Part shown: positions 1 through 12,540 of the stretch, piece after piece
How the letters are laid out: each line of letters opens with the position of its first letter
How positions within the stretch are numbered: the first letter of the stretch is position 1
Assembly: GCF_020184175.1 (NCBI RefSeq)
Contig: NC_065531.1
Location: 49,435,213 to 49,499,212, forward strand
Length of the DNA: 64,000 nucleotides
Reading direction: 5' to 3'
Source of the DNA: Aphis gossypii
Lineage: Eukaryota; Arthropoda; Insecta; Hemiptera; Aphididae
Notes under the pieces: model-generated
The model's database searches: none
The model's input: the letters and a program-made list of their open reading frames with translations, nothing else
Told to the model about the DNA's origin: nothing
Position numbers and translations under genes: made by a program

Positions 1-1077
1 TACTATTTTTCCTGTATTCATTGATTGAATTCATATATTTGACATAATAATAAATATGTCGTTGTATACAACTTGACTATGTACTGTTAAAATATTGGTA
101 ATTTTAACCGATTCGATGAGGTCAGTGGTTAGTGTGACTGATTTTTGGTATGCTAGTGAAATAAAAATCAGGTAATACAAATAGTTAGGACTATTTTATC
201 ATTTAGCATTTTATTTTTTGTATCTACTTATGTTTAGTTAGATCAATTTTAAGCTATTTTGTTAAATATAAAAATTGAAAAAATAAAACGTGGAACCAAC
301 TATTTATCTATTAGAAACAACAACAACAACAAAAAAAAAAATCGATAAATTCTATCAAAGATAAATAAGTACTATAACATGCGAGATTAATAAAATATTT
401 CAGTAAAATAGATATTATAACGGCATAGAAAGAAAGGAAAAATGAATTACGAGGTGTGATGTAGTGAAACAGTTCAGTTATGTAGGTACTCTTTAATAAT
501 ATAGTTGGATACCGCTGGATAAGATGCAATTTTGTTATATCTAGAGTTATATCTATTATTGTATCCATTATTATATTATATTTACTTGTTATAAATATAT
601 TTCTCGATATCTTTTATAGTCCTTTAGTTATTAAAAATACTAATAATTTACTATACGAAAAAAACAGATTCATAATATTATCAAGAGTTATTTAATGTAT
701 ATAGTTAGTTAAAACTATTGTTTAATCATACCTCGTAAACATTTCAACTTAAAGTTTTAGAATAATTGTTAAGTACATTATTTCTATTATATTTATTTAG
801 GTCTTTATAGACCTTAAGTCTTCAAGTCACGAACCAAAATTTAAATTTATTCGTACAATCCGTTTATACTTAAATAATGTTCAATTTATTAAAGAAAATA
901 ATTTACAGGCATAAAATAATTATATAGTGTACATCAATAAAATATCTAATACGTAAGTTGATGTACAATAAATTTTATGTATCTATATTTTAGTGAATAA
1001 ACTTGGTCTTGGAATAATAACTTCTATTATTTATGCTATAAAATTATATATAAATTTTATTGTTTTTTTTTTTTCAG

Positions 1078-1131
1078 AATTACATTTTGTTTGCAACGAG
1101 AAAATCAAATTTTAATTATCATAGGACTTAG
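1078..1131 (+). other. Candidate 54-nt internal exon
   Basis: A long T tract ending TTTTCAG (cag at 1075-1077) is followed 54 nt later by CTTAG|GTAAGT, a consensus donor with GT at 1132. One phase is open through the segment, giving a short hydrophobic stretch ITFCLQRENQILIIIGL; the other two phases contain stops. It could be a microexon, a 5' UTR exon or a chance pairing of signals in AT-rich DNA. No homology is recognised. Confidence 0.2.
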
Positions 1132-1927
1132 GTAAGTAAACATTTATTTTTATGTTATAAATATCTATTTACTTTTAGGTTTATAATATATAGTGTCATA
1201 GTGAGGTATGTATTATTAAAATAATCTACCTTGTTTTAGTATATATGATTACGAAATACCTCAATATATGTATAATGATTTATTATACTTATTTATAATT
1301 TTTAACCGGTCAATATACTATTTATTTTATCGATTTATTATTTTTAATTATTTAATTTTAAAATATCTTTTTTATTTGTTAGGAAATTACCCAGAAACGT
1401 ATGACGTTATGTAGTAAAATAATATTTATTCGAAAATATTTGTCTCTACATGTCAAATATTATTTTAAAATTATATTACTTATGGTTTTAATAATATGAT
1501 TTAATACCTACAAGATGTGCTGTTTCTGTTATTCTGTTACAAATTCACAATACAGCTGTTTTTTTTAATTTAGAACTATCCATTTAATTCTGTTTTTATT
1601 TTTATTAGAGTAAATTGATTTATTATAAAACTTAAATGTAAGGTAACAACTCTAGAGGGTTTTTAATACTTAAATTTTAAACTAAGTTATGAGTTTTATA
1701 AATTTCATAAAAATGTATAGTTATGAATTTCTTATAACTTATTTAAAAATTAAAATATAAGAGAAAATAACCTATACCTATAGATACTAGCCGAGATACT
1801 AGCTAGAAAATAGTTTTACCTTAGATTTTATAATATATACTTTAAGATTAAAAAAAATAGAATGAAATGGATTATTCTAAGCATAATATTTGCTATTATA
1901 TAAGTTTGTGAGACAGAATTAACACTT

Positions 1928-1963
1928 TAGGGTATATATAACGTATAGGGTGTATATAACGTT
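1928..1963. repeat. 18-bp tandem duplication
   Basis: Two adjacent copies, TAGGGTATATATAACGTA and TAGGGTGTATATAACGTT, differ at two positions. No gene is nearby. Confidence 0.8.
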
Positions 1964-2171
1964 CTCATAAATTAGTTTTTATTTGAATATATATAAGTTA
2001 TTTAAAAATAGTAAACATATAATAACTATGGTTATATTTAAATTAAGGATTTCATGTATTCGAAAATAGGTACAGACCTCACTCCTCAATAGTTACATTT
2101 TGCAGACCATAATTTTCAGGTTTTAAATCTTTGAATAACTCAGCAGGTCACCCAAATATAATTACCATCAT

Positions 2172-2195
2172 AAAAAAAAAAAAAAAAAAAAAAAA
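2172..2195. repeat. Poly-A run, 24 nt
   Basis: A 24-base A run followed by CGAG and a second shorter A run. No retroelement coding sequence is visible just upstream, so it may be a simple tract or the tail of an unrecognised short element. Confidence 0.9.
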
Positions 2196-4600
2196 CGAGA
2201 AAAAAAATACAAGAATCTTTATGCATTGTTTTAATCTTGGCTCCTAGACGCTATACATAAACATTCTATAATGTATGTAAACTACAATCTCGCGAGATCG
2301 TAATAATAACATACTGATTTACTATTGTTTGAAGCTGTTTTACATATAATACCGGAAATAGGGAAATGAAAATAGTAAAGCATAATATATATAATCATAT
2401 AAAGTTATTGTTGGTGATTTGTTTTTGTATACGAATATAACCATTTCATGTATCGATGCGATTTTTTACATTATGCAAATTAAAAAAAAGGCCAAGTTGT
2501 ACTACATTTATACCACTATTGTACCTCTATATGAAAATATATATATTTCACTAGGTATATCAGCATATACGTGTAAACCTTTCAGTCGACATAGTAGTTT
2601 TAGGGTTTCGAAATAAAACCGTTTTGCTTTAGACTAGATTTTCAAAATAAAAAAACAGCATTAGGTAATATTGTGATAAGGATTTTTATGTTTTTACTAT
2701 ATTATTAAATCCTTGGAAAAATGGAAACGATTCTGAGCGATATTACATTTAACGAATATCTCCCGATTATTTTGTTTGGAAGTATTTTATAGCTCGGATT
2801 TCAAAGCATTACAGAGGTTGGTTTTATTTTTTTTGTATTAAACCATTTTCTAGCGTGGGCACTTACTGCTCCCGGGAGACTATTGATAAAAAAGCGTTTA
2901 TGACCTGTTCGTCGTTCACAAGCACACGATTGTCAACGCGGTGTGTCACTGCAGTTAAAATATACGGTACCGGACGCGATTAAACATGACTACAACTGCA
3001 CGAGTGGAGGTATTTAGTTAGAATCACAACGATATTATGTTGAATGAACCGTAGCAGTTTTATTTCCTTGTTTATTTATTTTTTTTTTATTTCGCTTATC
3101 AAAAATAACTAGTACCTAAATCAATAATGACACAAAATGTCCTTTACACGGAACTCAAATGAATCCTATTATTAACGGGTTTACTGTTACTTTAAACACT
3201 CCCAATAATATTACAGTAGCTGCTACATTGCAATATGCTACATCAAGCATTTTAATTTTCGATTGGGTGTTGTGCGCTGTTCCACGAAATGTTTTTCAAA
3301 CTCGACGATCTATATTATTATAATAGTATTATATTTAAAAATTGGAATATATCTATTAATTTTTATTAACCTAATATTGATTAACCTTAATATAACTATG
3401 CAATGTTTTGGTCTAATTTCCATCACACCTTATTCGTGTGTTAATTAACTTATTAAAAGTTCCATCCGACGAATACAGAACATACTTACTTACAATATTA
3501 TTTTTATTATTATATTTTAAATGTTAATATATACGTTTTCATTTAATTTTTTATAACACTACATGTTTTAGAGCTCAACAATAAGCTTAATTGATAAAAT
3601 AAATAATTTCATGGAAATATTGAGTGAAGGATCTTCTAATGAACGCTAACTATTACTGTATATTTAACTATTAATACAATTGATGATTTTACTGCTTTGG
3701 TTATAATATAATAATTATCATAAATAATGAATGCTTGTGTTGTAATTCAAAATTGTTTTTATTACTAATTTACATATTGTAATATATTTTATCTACTTAT
3801 CTATAATATTTCATAGAACTGAAAACACTTCACTTATGGCTCATTTATGTTACAATTAAAATCAAATTAAACTTTTAATTATAGAATCAACAAATGATAT
3901 ATTATAATGTTGTACGAGGTGAGTTTTTTTTATTGTTATGAGTGAGACTAATCGTGATATATTTTTAGTTAGTCTTTCTTCTCCCTTTGTATAACACTCT
4001 TATATAATGGAAGTTACACACTATGTATCTATTATCTATATTTTTGGTAAAAATATTATTGATGTTTTACTTGTTAATATTAAACGATACTATTATTATT
4101 AAAGTAGAATTTTTTAAGTACGTATAACTACGGTTATATAATTGTAGATAACTGTGATCTTTACGTGCAATGTTCTCATAGAGGTAGCTTAATTTAAATA
4201 TTGTCATAATATAGGTAGAACAACAATTTTCTTGTTTTCTTAATGATTTATAAATTTAATATAAAATGTAAATATATAATTTATGTGTGCAAATTGACAA
4301 GTTGTAACTGTGGATAGGTAAAAGGGTGGAAATTTTTTTTTCTACACTGTATTACACTAAGATTTTAAAAACAAATATACGTTTAAAGTGGACGGCCTAA
4401 ACTCTTATATACAGTCCTTTACACAATATAGATCTCAATATTATATTATTGCTTGAAGTTTTTCATGTAGACTAGGGTCTATGACAAACGTTTTGTAAAT
4501 TACTTTATCGGGGTACAGTATTGTACCGTAACTTTATTATAAAAGTGTGATCGATATTATTCGCTTTAGAATCCTTGTAAAACGATGATTAGTTAGCGAG

Positions 4601-6190
4601 AGTTTAGAGGTCAAGCGTTCTTACGGGTCGATCTTCTAGCGTAGAGAAAAGTGAGTTGAAGGAATTGTCTGGATACACTGGTGAAAGCAGGCAAACTGCT
4701 ATCGTCTAGGTTTTATATTCATCATCGTACATAGGGACCATGTATGGTGAAATTCACCTGTTCTATCTGTACACTCCACCGTTAGGTATTTGATGTCGCC
4801 CGTGAGATTTTAAAATTTTCAAAAACAGCATCTTGTAGTCCATACTCACTATTTACAGGGTGAGTGAATAACAGAGTACGTTTGTTATACGGAGAGAAAA
4901 ATATATCACACGCATAACATATTATATCATCGCATATATAACGACGCGTACTACGCAAAGACCCGGCAATTGTTTAAGTTAGTATGATACAAAATAATAT
5001 ATAGATCGTCTATGTACTTTTCTGCCCCGACAACCATTTATCAAGAACCAGAGAAGGGTTTGAGATGGTCTCAGTGACTACTTACTATTTATAACTATTA
5101 CCTGTACGATACATAATACATATATTATATGTATGTATGTATGCAATATTGGTACCTTCTATATTATTCTTCGATGGCAATCAATGATCGTGACTTATCT
5201 ACCACCCGTATATAATCACGGTCCGTCGTGTTTTCCCACGGTTCCCCGCAATACGCGCGTGCTATAGGAGCACCCGAAACGATGCGTTGTGGTCGTCCGA
5301 TTATATATTATACGACCACAACTTGTTTGTCAGTCGTGTATTCCGGCAGTGTTATGTTCTTTTTGCTGATGACAACAACGGCGGAGACTAAGTCGAATTA
5401 TCTTTCCTTTAACGTGATTATTTTTTGTTAATTCGTGCTTCGATATTGACTTTCTAACTGCCGCAGTTTGAGTTCTATTTTCGTGTTTGCAGATTTTCGA
5501 TTTCACTATTAAACCCTTTAAATCATAGAATTGTGCGTACTTAAACTTATTATTTTACCTATGACAAATCGTTTTTCATAATTGTATGAATTCGATTTCA
5601 CTTATATTATTGCATTATTTTCTATCATATATATTAGGTATCCAAGTTCTGAGGGTTTGTGTGTGAGAATATTATTTACATACAGTGAGTGACTATGATA
5701 TTATAGTTGTATCATTTTTTTTTTTTTTTACTTGGCTTTGTCGCTCAGTAACTAAATCTGCTAATGGCCGCTTCGAAAGTTTCGTTAAAAATCAACAATA
5801 ATACTATTATAAAGCCGCCGCGACGCTGTTCGGCGGCAATACAGACAACGCACGTGGTAAACCGGTTCGGAGACAGACAGGTTTTTTTCGGGGAGTATTT
5901 AAAAACAAGTAAGATACTTGGTACGCCAGCAGAGGATTGAGAGTCTGGTTTTAAATGTATACACATTATATTTTATCGGTTCCAAGTGGAACATTCTTGA
6001 AGACTTTCCCCACCCTGCAGTGAGTACATCCACGTCGAAAATAATGTTGTTTTTTTTTTTTGTATTATCGAAGACGATCACAACTGCGACGAGTGACCAT
6101 GTGGCCCAAGGTTGCTGTATTGTCTGTAGTCCGGGACACCTGATTTATTTTTGCATGTGTAACTTTCATTTTCCTTCTTTGACAATGAAA
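4601..6190. other. CpG-richer block, no recognised gene
   Basis: CpG-containing sequence is concentrated at 5160-5470 and 5740-6170. Overlapping short frames on both strands (5228-5431, 5745-5966, 5899-6081, 5918-6193) show no family motif. The block could be a regulatory element or a non-coding exon. A (GTAT)n stretch lies near 5130-5145. Confidence 0.45.
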
Positions 6191-8563
6191 TAAAAAGATC
6201 ATTTGTTTATAAAAACATAAAACAATTAGAACGCATATTTTTCATGTTAAGAAAGATGGTCAAAATAAAAAAGTATTATAGGTAAACACTAAATACTCAA
6301 TGCTATTACTTATTATCGATCTATATACGTTTTAAAAGTTATTTTACAGATTAAATAATTTTTTAGGATTTCTCTCAAGAAGTTAGAATGATGATTAAAT
6401 GTAAACAATAAATATATACCTGGATATTTATCATAATCTACATTTTAATTCTGGATTATCATATTATATATCAGTAAGATAAATACTAAAATTTTGTTTA
6501 AAATGTAAAAAATAATGCAAGTATTAAAGTTTAAAATAATATGCATTTTATGAAATACACGATGATATTACATTACTATTAATAATTGGTTTAATTTAAT
6601 ATATTATTATTGAAGCGATAATTTAAAATTTAGTTCATTATATTTTTTATAATAACAAATGCAGTTATAACAAGTATAGGTACTTACTAATTATTCATAT
6701 TTGCATGCAGTCTTTATTTTATAATCTTATATCCATTAGTTTTATTATTGTAAATTGTTAATACATTTAAAAATTTAAAATATAAGTATATGAAACGCTT
6801 TTGAATCGGTAGTCATAATGAAATGTATGGTTGATTATTCTATTATTATTATAGTAAATGTTAGGTATTTCACACGAGATAATAGGTAACTATTATAATA
6901 TTTGTACGATTAACTTATTAAAAAAAAATATATATATGTATTATGTATACTATGTATAATAATTTTTCTTACTGACATTTTAAACTAATAATTTGCAGTT
7001 CTTCACCCTCTCTTCCTAATTAATGTCAATTACTAAAACAGTAACTGGACATTTAGTCGTCATTAGATTATCAAATAAATAATAACACTTAAATGGAATT
7101 GGTGGCTTTATATTCACACACTTTTTAAATTGAGCCACTTGTCCAAAATCAAAATAGGATATATCCCGTTTATAATCCTAATGGAAAATATTCCCTATCT
7201 CCTCATCTTAACTCTCATTATCATTATTAAACTAGTATTACAATACTATGAATAGATTATGTTAAATTAGAAAATAGCAAGATACTCATACCAATTATTA
7301 AGTGTTTAAACTCTTATTAATAGTATATTTTATTAAGATTTATTTGGATTTTTTATTAAAAATTATCTTTAATGTTTCTATTGATTTTTGATAAGAAAAA
7401 ATTCTTCATAATTTTATACGTAGATTCTTATAGACAGTAAATTCTAGTAGGTATTTTCTAAGAAGTTAAAATTAAAAACCTTTAATATTTTAGATAATAA
7501 TGGTATGCCAAAATTTCAAAAATATAAAAAATATAATTTTTTTGTAAACATTGATTGCAACTTTGTTACTTACATTCAAGTAACATTTTTTTTTTCAAAT
7601 CGGATTTGAAACTTTTACTTAAGATACCTAATATGTACTCGTATTATTATTTTTTTATGTATACAGATAAATTTTCAAAACATATAGATTGTAGATTAAT
7701 ATTATAGTATGGCGTATTTATAGTTTTTAAAATATATCGTATGATTATTAGGTAGTAAAATGCATTACAATAATAATTTATATATTATATATAAAAATAG
7801 GCTGATAAGCTGCCTCCACTCAGGATCTTTTTTCACGTGTAATGAATTATCTTTGAATTAAAATTTAGTAAATTCATTACTGTGATCTACACAATGATGA
7901 GATATACTTAACTTCTTCAATAAATCAGATCGGTTACCTTCTTCTCCTATTTTTTCATTGCTAAACTATATTTACGTTTCAGTTTTATAAACATTCTGTG
8001 TAAGTCTAATAATGATTAGAAAACAAAACTGCACCATTATAATAATTGTTAACTCGACTGTTAAGTTATAAGTCAGAAAAGAAATGAAAATATATTCGTA
8101 TTCTGTTTATTTAACGTATATAAGTACAACAATGAAGTCAGATATTCTAAGTAATTCATTTGAATTAAAGTTCATGGTATGGTTAAGTGGACATAATGTT
8201 ATTTGTTACGTGGCTTTTGAATTTAGATCGTATATGAATTCTTTTTTAAAGTTATTCAACTCCCGATTCATTTAAAATATATTTCACTTTTCGTATCTGC
8301 TGTAATAGGAATTGCGTTTGAGTATTGTTATTTATTGTATAAACAATTTTTTACAACAATTTAACAATAATCATAATACAAAGTACTTCACTTGAATATG
8401 TATACCTATATATAAATATATACAATATAACTTTATAAATGTTATGAATAAAATCATATATTTTACCCATTCAAAATTTTCAAACAAAATACATATCGGT
8501 AGTGTCTGGTAGTCGGGTATGCAATTGGATTCGCTCACTTGGGCAAAAATCAGCAATGTGTAT

Positions 8564-8630
8564 TAATTAATTATTATTGAATGTAAAAAGTATTCAATTT
8601 ATACTTGACGTATGCAATAATAATTAATTA
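8564..8630. repeat. 16-bp perfect inverted repeat, 35-nt loop
   Basis: The left arm 8564-8579 (TAATTAATTATTATTG) is the exact reverse complement of 8615-8630. Each arm is also followed by a similar direct motif (GAATG.AAAA.GTATT at 8579 and 8631). It may be a hairpin or remnant of a short palindromic element. AT-rich arms can also arise by chance. Confidence 0.6.
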
Positions 8631-9247
8631 TGAATGCAAAATGTATTAAAAATATATACTAACAATTTCCAAAAAGTTTGTATTTAACTAAAAAAAAAAT
8701 AAAACAAAATAAAATTGAGTAAGTAAAGACGTATTCGCTATAACGCTAAAAATCTTATTTAATTATAAAAATAAAAATGTTATGTTGTTTTTTTTTAAGT
8801 GTTTCAAAACGATTTTACACATGATGTAGTTATATTCTTAATTGTTTTCTAAATAGTTCAAAGTTAACTATAACTAAAATGTATTATATACATATAAATA
8901 TTATGTTAGTTTTGTTACTTTTACCTATTACCTATATCCTTACATTTCAATCCAAAAAATTAGCTTTGACTATTTTACTAATAGCTACATGCAAATGATT
9001 CGAAATATTTGATAAAATTATGGTATGTTGGGATAGATTTTTGTTGTTCAGTTAAAATTATATTGTCAGTTGTAGTAATTTGTTGTGTTTCGTTTGTATT
9101 TCTTAGAACTTGTATATAAAGTTATTCGGCTCGTAAACCTTTGGGAATTTTATCAATAGAAGGACACCCGCATCATCAATTTCACGGTTTAGAGACAACT
9201 ATACTGCGAAACGTGAATAAAAAGAAATGTACAGTGGTGTTTGAGTG

Positions 9248-9268
9248 AAAGAGAGGGAGAGAGAGAGA
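9248..9268. repeat. GA-rich tract
   Basis: A short run of GA repeats with one GGG interruption. GAGAG is the core of GAGA-factor sites in insects, but no promoter context is visible here. Confidence 0.7.
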
Positions 9269-10690
9269 CCCAAAAAATGAAAGTGCAAAATACTCATAAA
9301 TGGGACTATGAGATGGAGAGACTATAGTGCATTAATAATTTTCTAACTTTAAAAAGCTCCAGAGAAAAGTTATATGACAAAAAATATTAGGTAAAATAAA
9401 TATTTGACGTTTGTGACTGCGATGCGACAATATCCAGCGACAATATCTACGTGTCAGTTTTGTCCACAAGGGTTTTATTTTCAGATAGAATGACAAAGCA
9501 ATATCAATATTTTTCTTAGAACTATTTCATTGTACTAGAAAACGTATTGCAGAATCGTAAATTTTATGATACCACCTACTCTAATCATACTTGTCTAGAA
9601 CACCTGTTGGAAGATTTACAACATAATGCAATATTTTTAAAAGCAAATCATGATCAATTTTACATTAAATCTTCTTATCTTTCAACTAAATGTTTTATTT
9701 TTTACGGACAAACTTTTATTTTTTAACCTATTGATTTGTCAAAATTGTTTTGAAAATTCACATTAGTTAGCTGAAACTACATTATTTATTTGTTTATACA
9801 TTACATTTGCTTATGGTCAACGATGAATAAAATTAATTACCTTGTTCATGCCATGTGTTTGAAATCATTTGTTCTTGTTTACACTCTACATGGTATAATA
9901 GGCGTTCCAAACCATACATATACTTATATATCATATCATTCATATTATTTATTATTTTTTACCATGGAAAAATAACAATACTGCCATACTATATAGGTAT
10001 ATAAAATATTATTCAAATAATTACCATTTAACCAAGTTAAAATATAATAGAGATTTTATCATCATTTATTTTCTTATTCAACAAAGGTGCTTTGTATTTT
10101 TTTTATATTTTGTGATACAAATCATACCTATTTATTTTAACTAGTTTATTGATTTACCTTTCCATATCTCATGCCTCAGTAAAAATAAAACAAAATTTTT
10201 TAAATATTGTTTACCCTTATTATTTTTAAGTTTTTACTTTTTTGAATGAAAAAATACATTTTTAATTTTATACTATGAAGCAGAATATTTTTCAAAGTAT
10301 TTTGATACATAAAAATCGAAATTTGTACGAGTATTTCATAAGTTGTAAGTATTTAACGTTTAGGTTAGTGGAGTAACTGATCAATATAATAGGTATTCTA
10401 GTATCTTTCTACTCCGATTAAATACATATTATATACGTATAACTCGTAAAATACTCATCTGAATTTCAATTTTCATGTATCGAAATACTTTGAAAAAATA
10501 TGCTATTCAAGCATATGAAATTAAAAATGCATGTTATCATTTAGTAGTAAAAGTAAAAACCTTTAAAAAATAAATTTTCAAAACATAAATAGATTTTGAA
10601 ATGATGAGTGTTGTTCTCTATAAAATATTGCCTGTTTAATTGAGTATATGTATAATATATATATACATACATTATATACACTATAGTACC

Positions 10691-12540
10691 TGTAGGTATG
10701 TTACCCAAAATACATTGCTGTCATAAATTTCACGGATTCCGTGACTTGTACGACATCTATATTCACATACACGGTACAGAAGCTGCGTATCTTCGTAACT
10801 ATTACCATGCGGTGGTTAAGCCAAAAATTAACCTCGGTGTAACTTTTCACAAAAGACTAACGGGATTAAAACTTTCCGGATGGGAGCCCTAGTCGCGTGC
10901 GTATAGTGTGTACATATAACTGTATAGACTTTTGTTGTTTTATATCTTATGATCTGCGGACTAATACATAATATACTACATGAGCCCACCACGGCGCTAT
11001 AGTGTATAATATGTAATCAAACTTCCTGATTCCAATTGTCTAATAGGCATATGTATACACATTGCACTTATGTATACAGTATTATAGTAGATCCAATCAA
11101 AAGTTGATTTTTTGTTGGTAAAATGGCTGATACTGAGAAACAAAAATTTAAGGTGTGCTATAGAGATCGGTGATGGTAGAGAATTAATCGAAATTGACCG
11201 GAGTTCTGTAGGGTTATATATATATATATATATATACGCCAATATCGTACGATATAATCGTGGTATAACAATAATATGACATGACTTCAAGATGCATATA
11301 GGTATACACCGCACTGCGGGTATAAAACTGCCCAGACGAATCGAGTTTGAGAACTTTTGAACCGCAAAACCATAATAATAATAATAATAGTAACAATACG
11401 TAAGTTGTATTACTCTAAGCGTGCATGTTGAAGCTTGTTTAATGCGATAAGAAATGAAGTGACTTATCGAAGGATTTTGTGGTATAGTATCCGTGTTGTA
11501 TACGCGACACCTATATATCCGTTGATACATTTACGGTTACAAAATCACTCTTGTCAATCATATTATTATACAAACGATCCACGATTGTTTAAGTAGCTGG
11601 CCTGCTTGCCATCGTCTAGTTCGACCGTGACACGTATTCTACTCCGTTCGATTGCTTTTTTGTCGGCATCATGGCTATACGGAAGTGTAAAAAATATGTA
11701 ATGGTACCTATAATACATATAATATATATATGACTGAATTTTTTCGAGTCAGTATCTCCAATCTCCACTCATATCAATTACATATTATGCATTTGCTAAA
11801 TCTGAAATTTTTAAATCAGTAGTTACTATATTATTGAGCAATAGATATAAATTAGAAAATATTTCAAAAGAAACTATAACACATGATTTCGATTTATCTA
11901 TTAATAAATATATGTATATATATATCACTCCATAGGTTCCAAATAATGATTGAAAAAATTAATAATAATCATAATAACAATAATTAATATTCGTTCGTCT
12001 TATATGGAGACAAAAGACGAGTGCACATCTTGTTAGGTTAGGTATAATCACATTCTTATAATTTATATTGGTATACAATTATTATATTTTCATGTTCTTC
12101 CTGCTTGTTTGTTTAATATACTTTTTCCGCTGCCCCTGCGTTATCACTTCAGTTCAATAAACTGGTCTCGGGTGTTATTTAATTTATTTGGAAGCATTAT
12201 TATATTATATACACTATACAGACGCTATTGTTGTCGAGACTTGAACCAAGGCCAATTGTGTCGTAGCACGAGTGTGTGTACACACGTACATCATGTAGAA
12301 GGAACCATGCTATTATGATTGTTATTACAACTAGAAAGGGATATATATTATATAAGGGTCGATATACTGGTGCAAGTAATAACTAACAATAATAATAATA
12401 ATCCAAAGTACTATTGTCCACGGCATCAAGAGAACCTAATATTAACCGTTCATTCAAATTTCACGGTGACGGGGATGTTAGGAGAACGATTTACAGACCT
12501 CCCACGTGCCGGGTAGATTTTTATATTGTTGGACCACACA
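10691..12540. other. CpG-richer block with chance frames
   Basis: GC rises at about 10700-10910, 10980-11660 and 12220-12510. The 177-codon minus frame at 10997-11530 contains Tyr and Tyr-Ile runs from microsatellites and no known motif, so it is not called as a gene. The plus frame 10698-10892 is also unrecognised. Confidence 0.45.
11215..11236. repeat. (TA)n microsatellite, 22 nt
   Basis: A TA array which, together with a (TAA)n run near 11370-11390, produces Tyr/Ile and Tyr runs in the minus-strand frame 10997-11530. Confidence 0.9.

Larger units (their letters stand above)
1..4600. other. AT-rich DNA with no supported gene
   Basis: Apart from the candidate 54-nt exon, the poly-A run and the tandem duplication listed separately, I see only AT-rich sequence, a CAA run near 316-331 and one GC-richer block at about 2860-3010. 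Frames at 311-568 (minus), 2419-2616 and 3263-3448 are low-complexity hydrophobic translations. A donor-like TACGAG|GTGAGT lies at 3919 without a supported exon. Confidence 0.6.
6191..10690. other. AT-rich DNA with no supported gene
   Basis: Only AT-rich sequence, the inverted repeat at 8564-8630 and the GA tract at 9248 stand out. The three short frames present read as AT-rich noise. Confidence 0.6.

Noticed and set aside
10997..11530. 177-codon minus-strand frame
   Set aside because: Length depends on (TA)n and (TAA)n arrays that encode Tyr-Ile and Tyr runs; no domain or conserved motif.
12236..12255. Possible minus-strand tRNA B-box (TTGAACCAAGG)
   Set aside because: Flanks are not complementary and no acceptor stem is seen.
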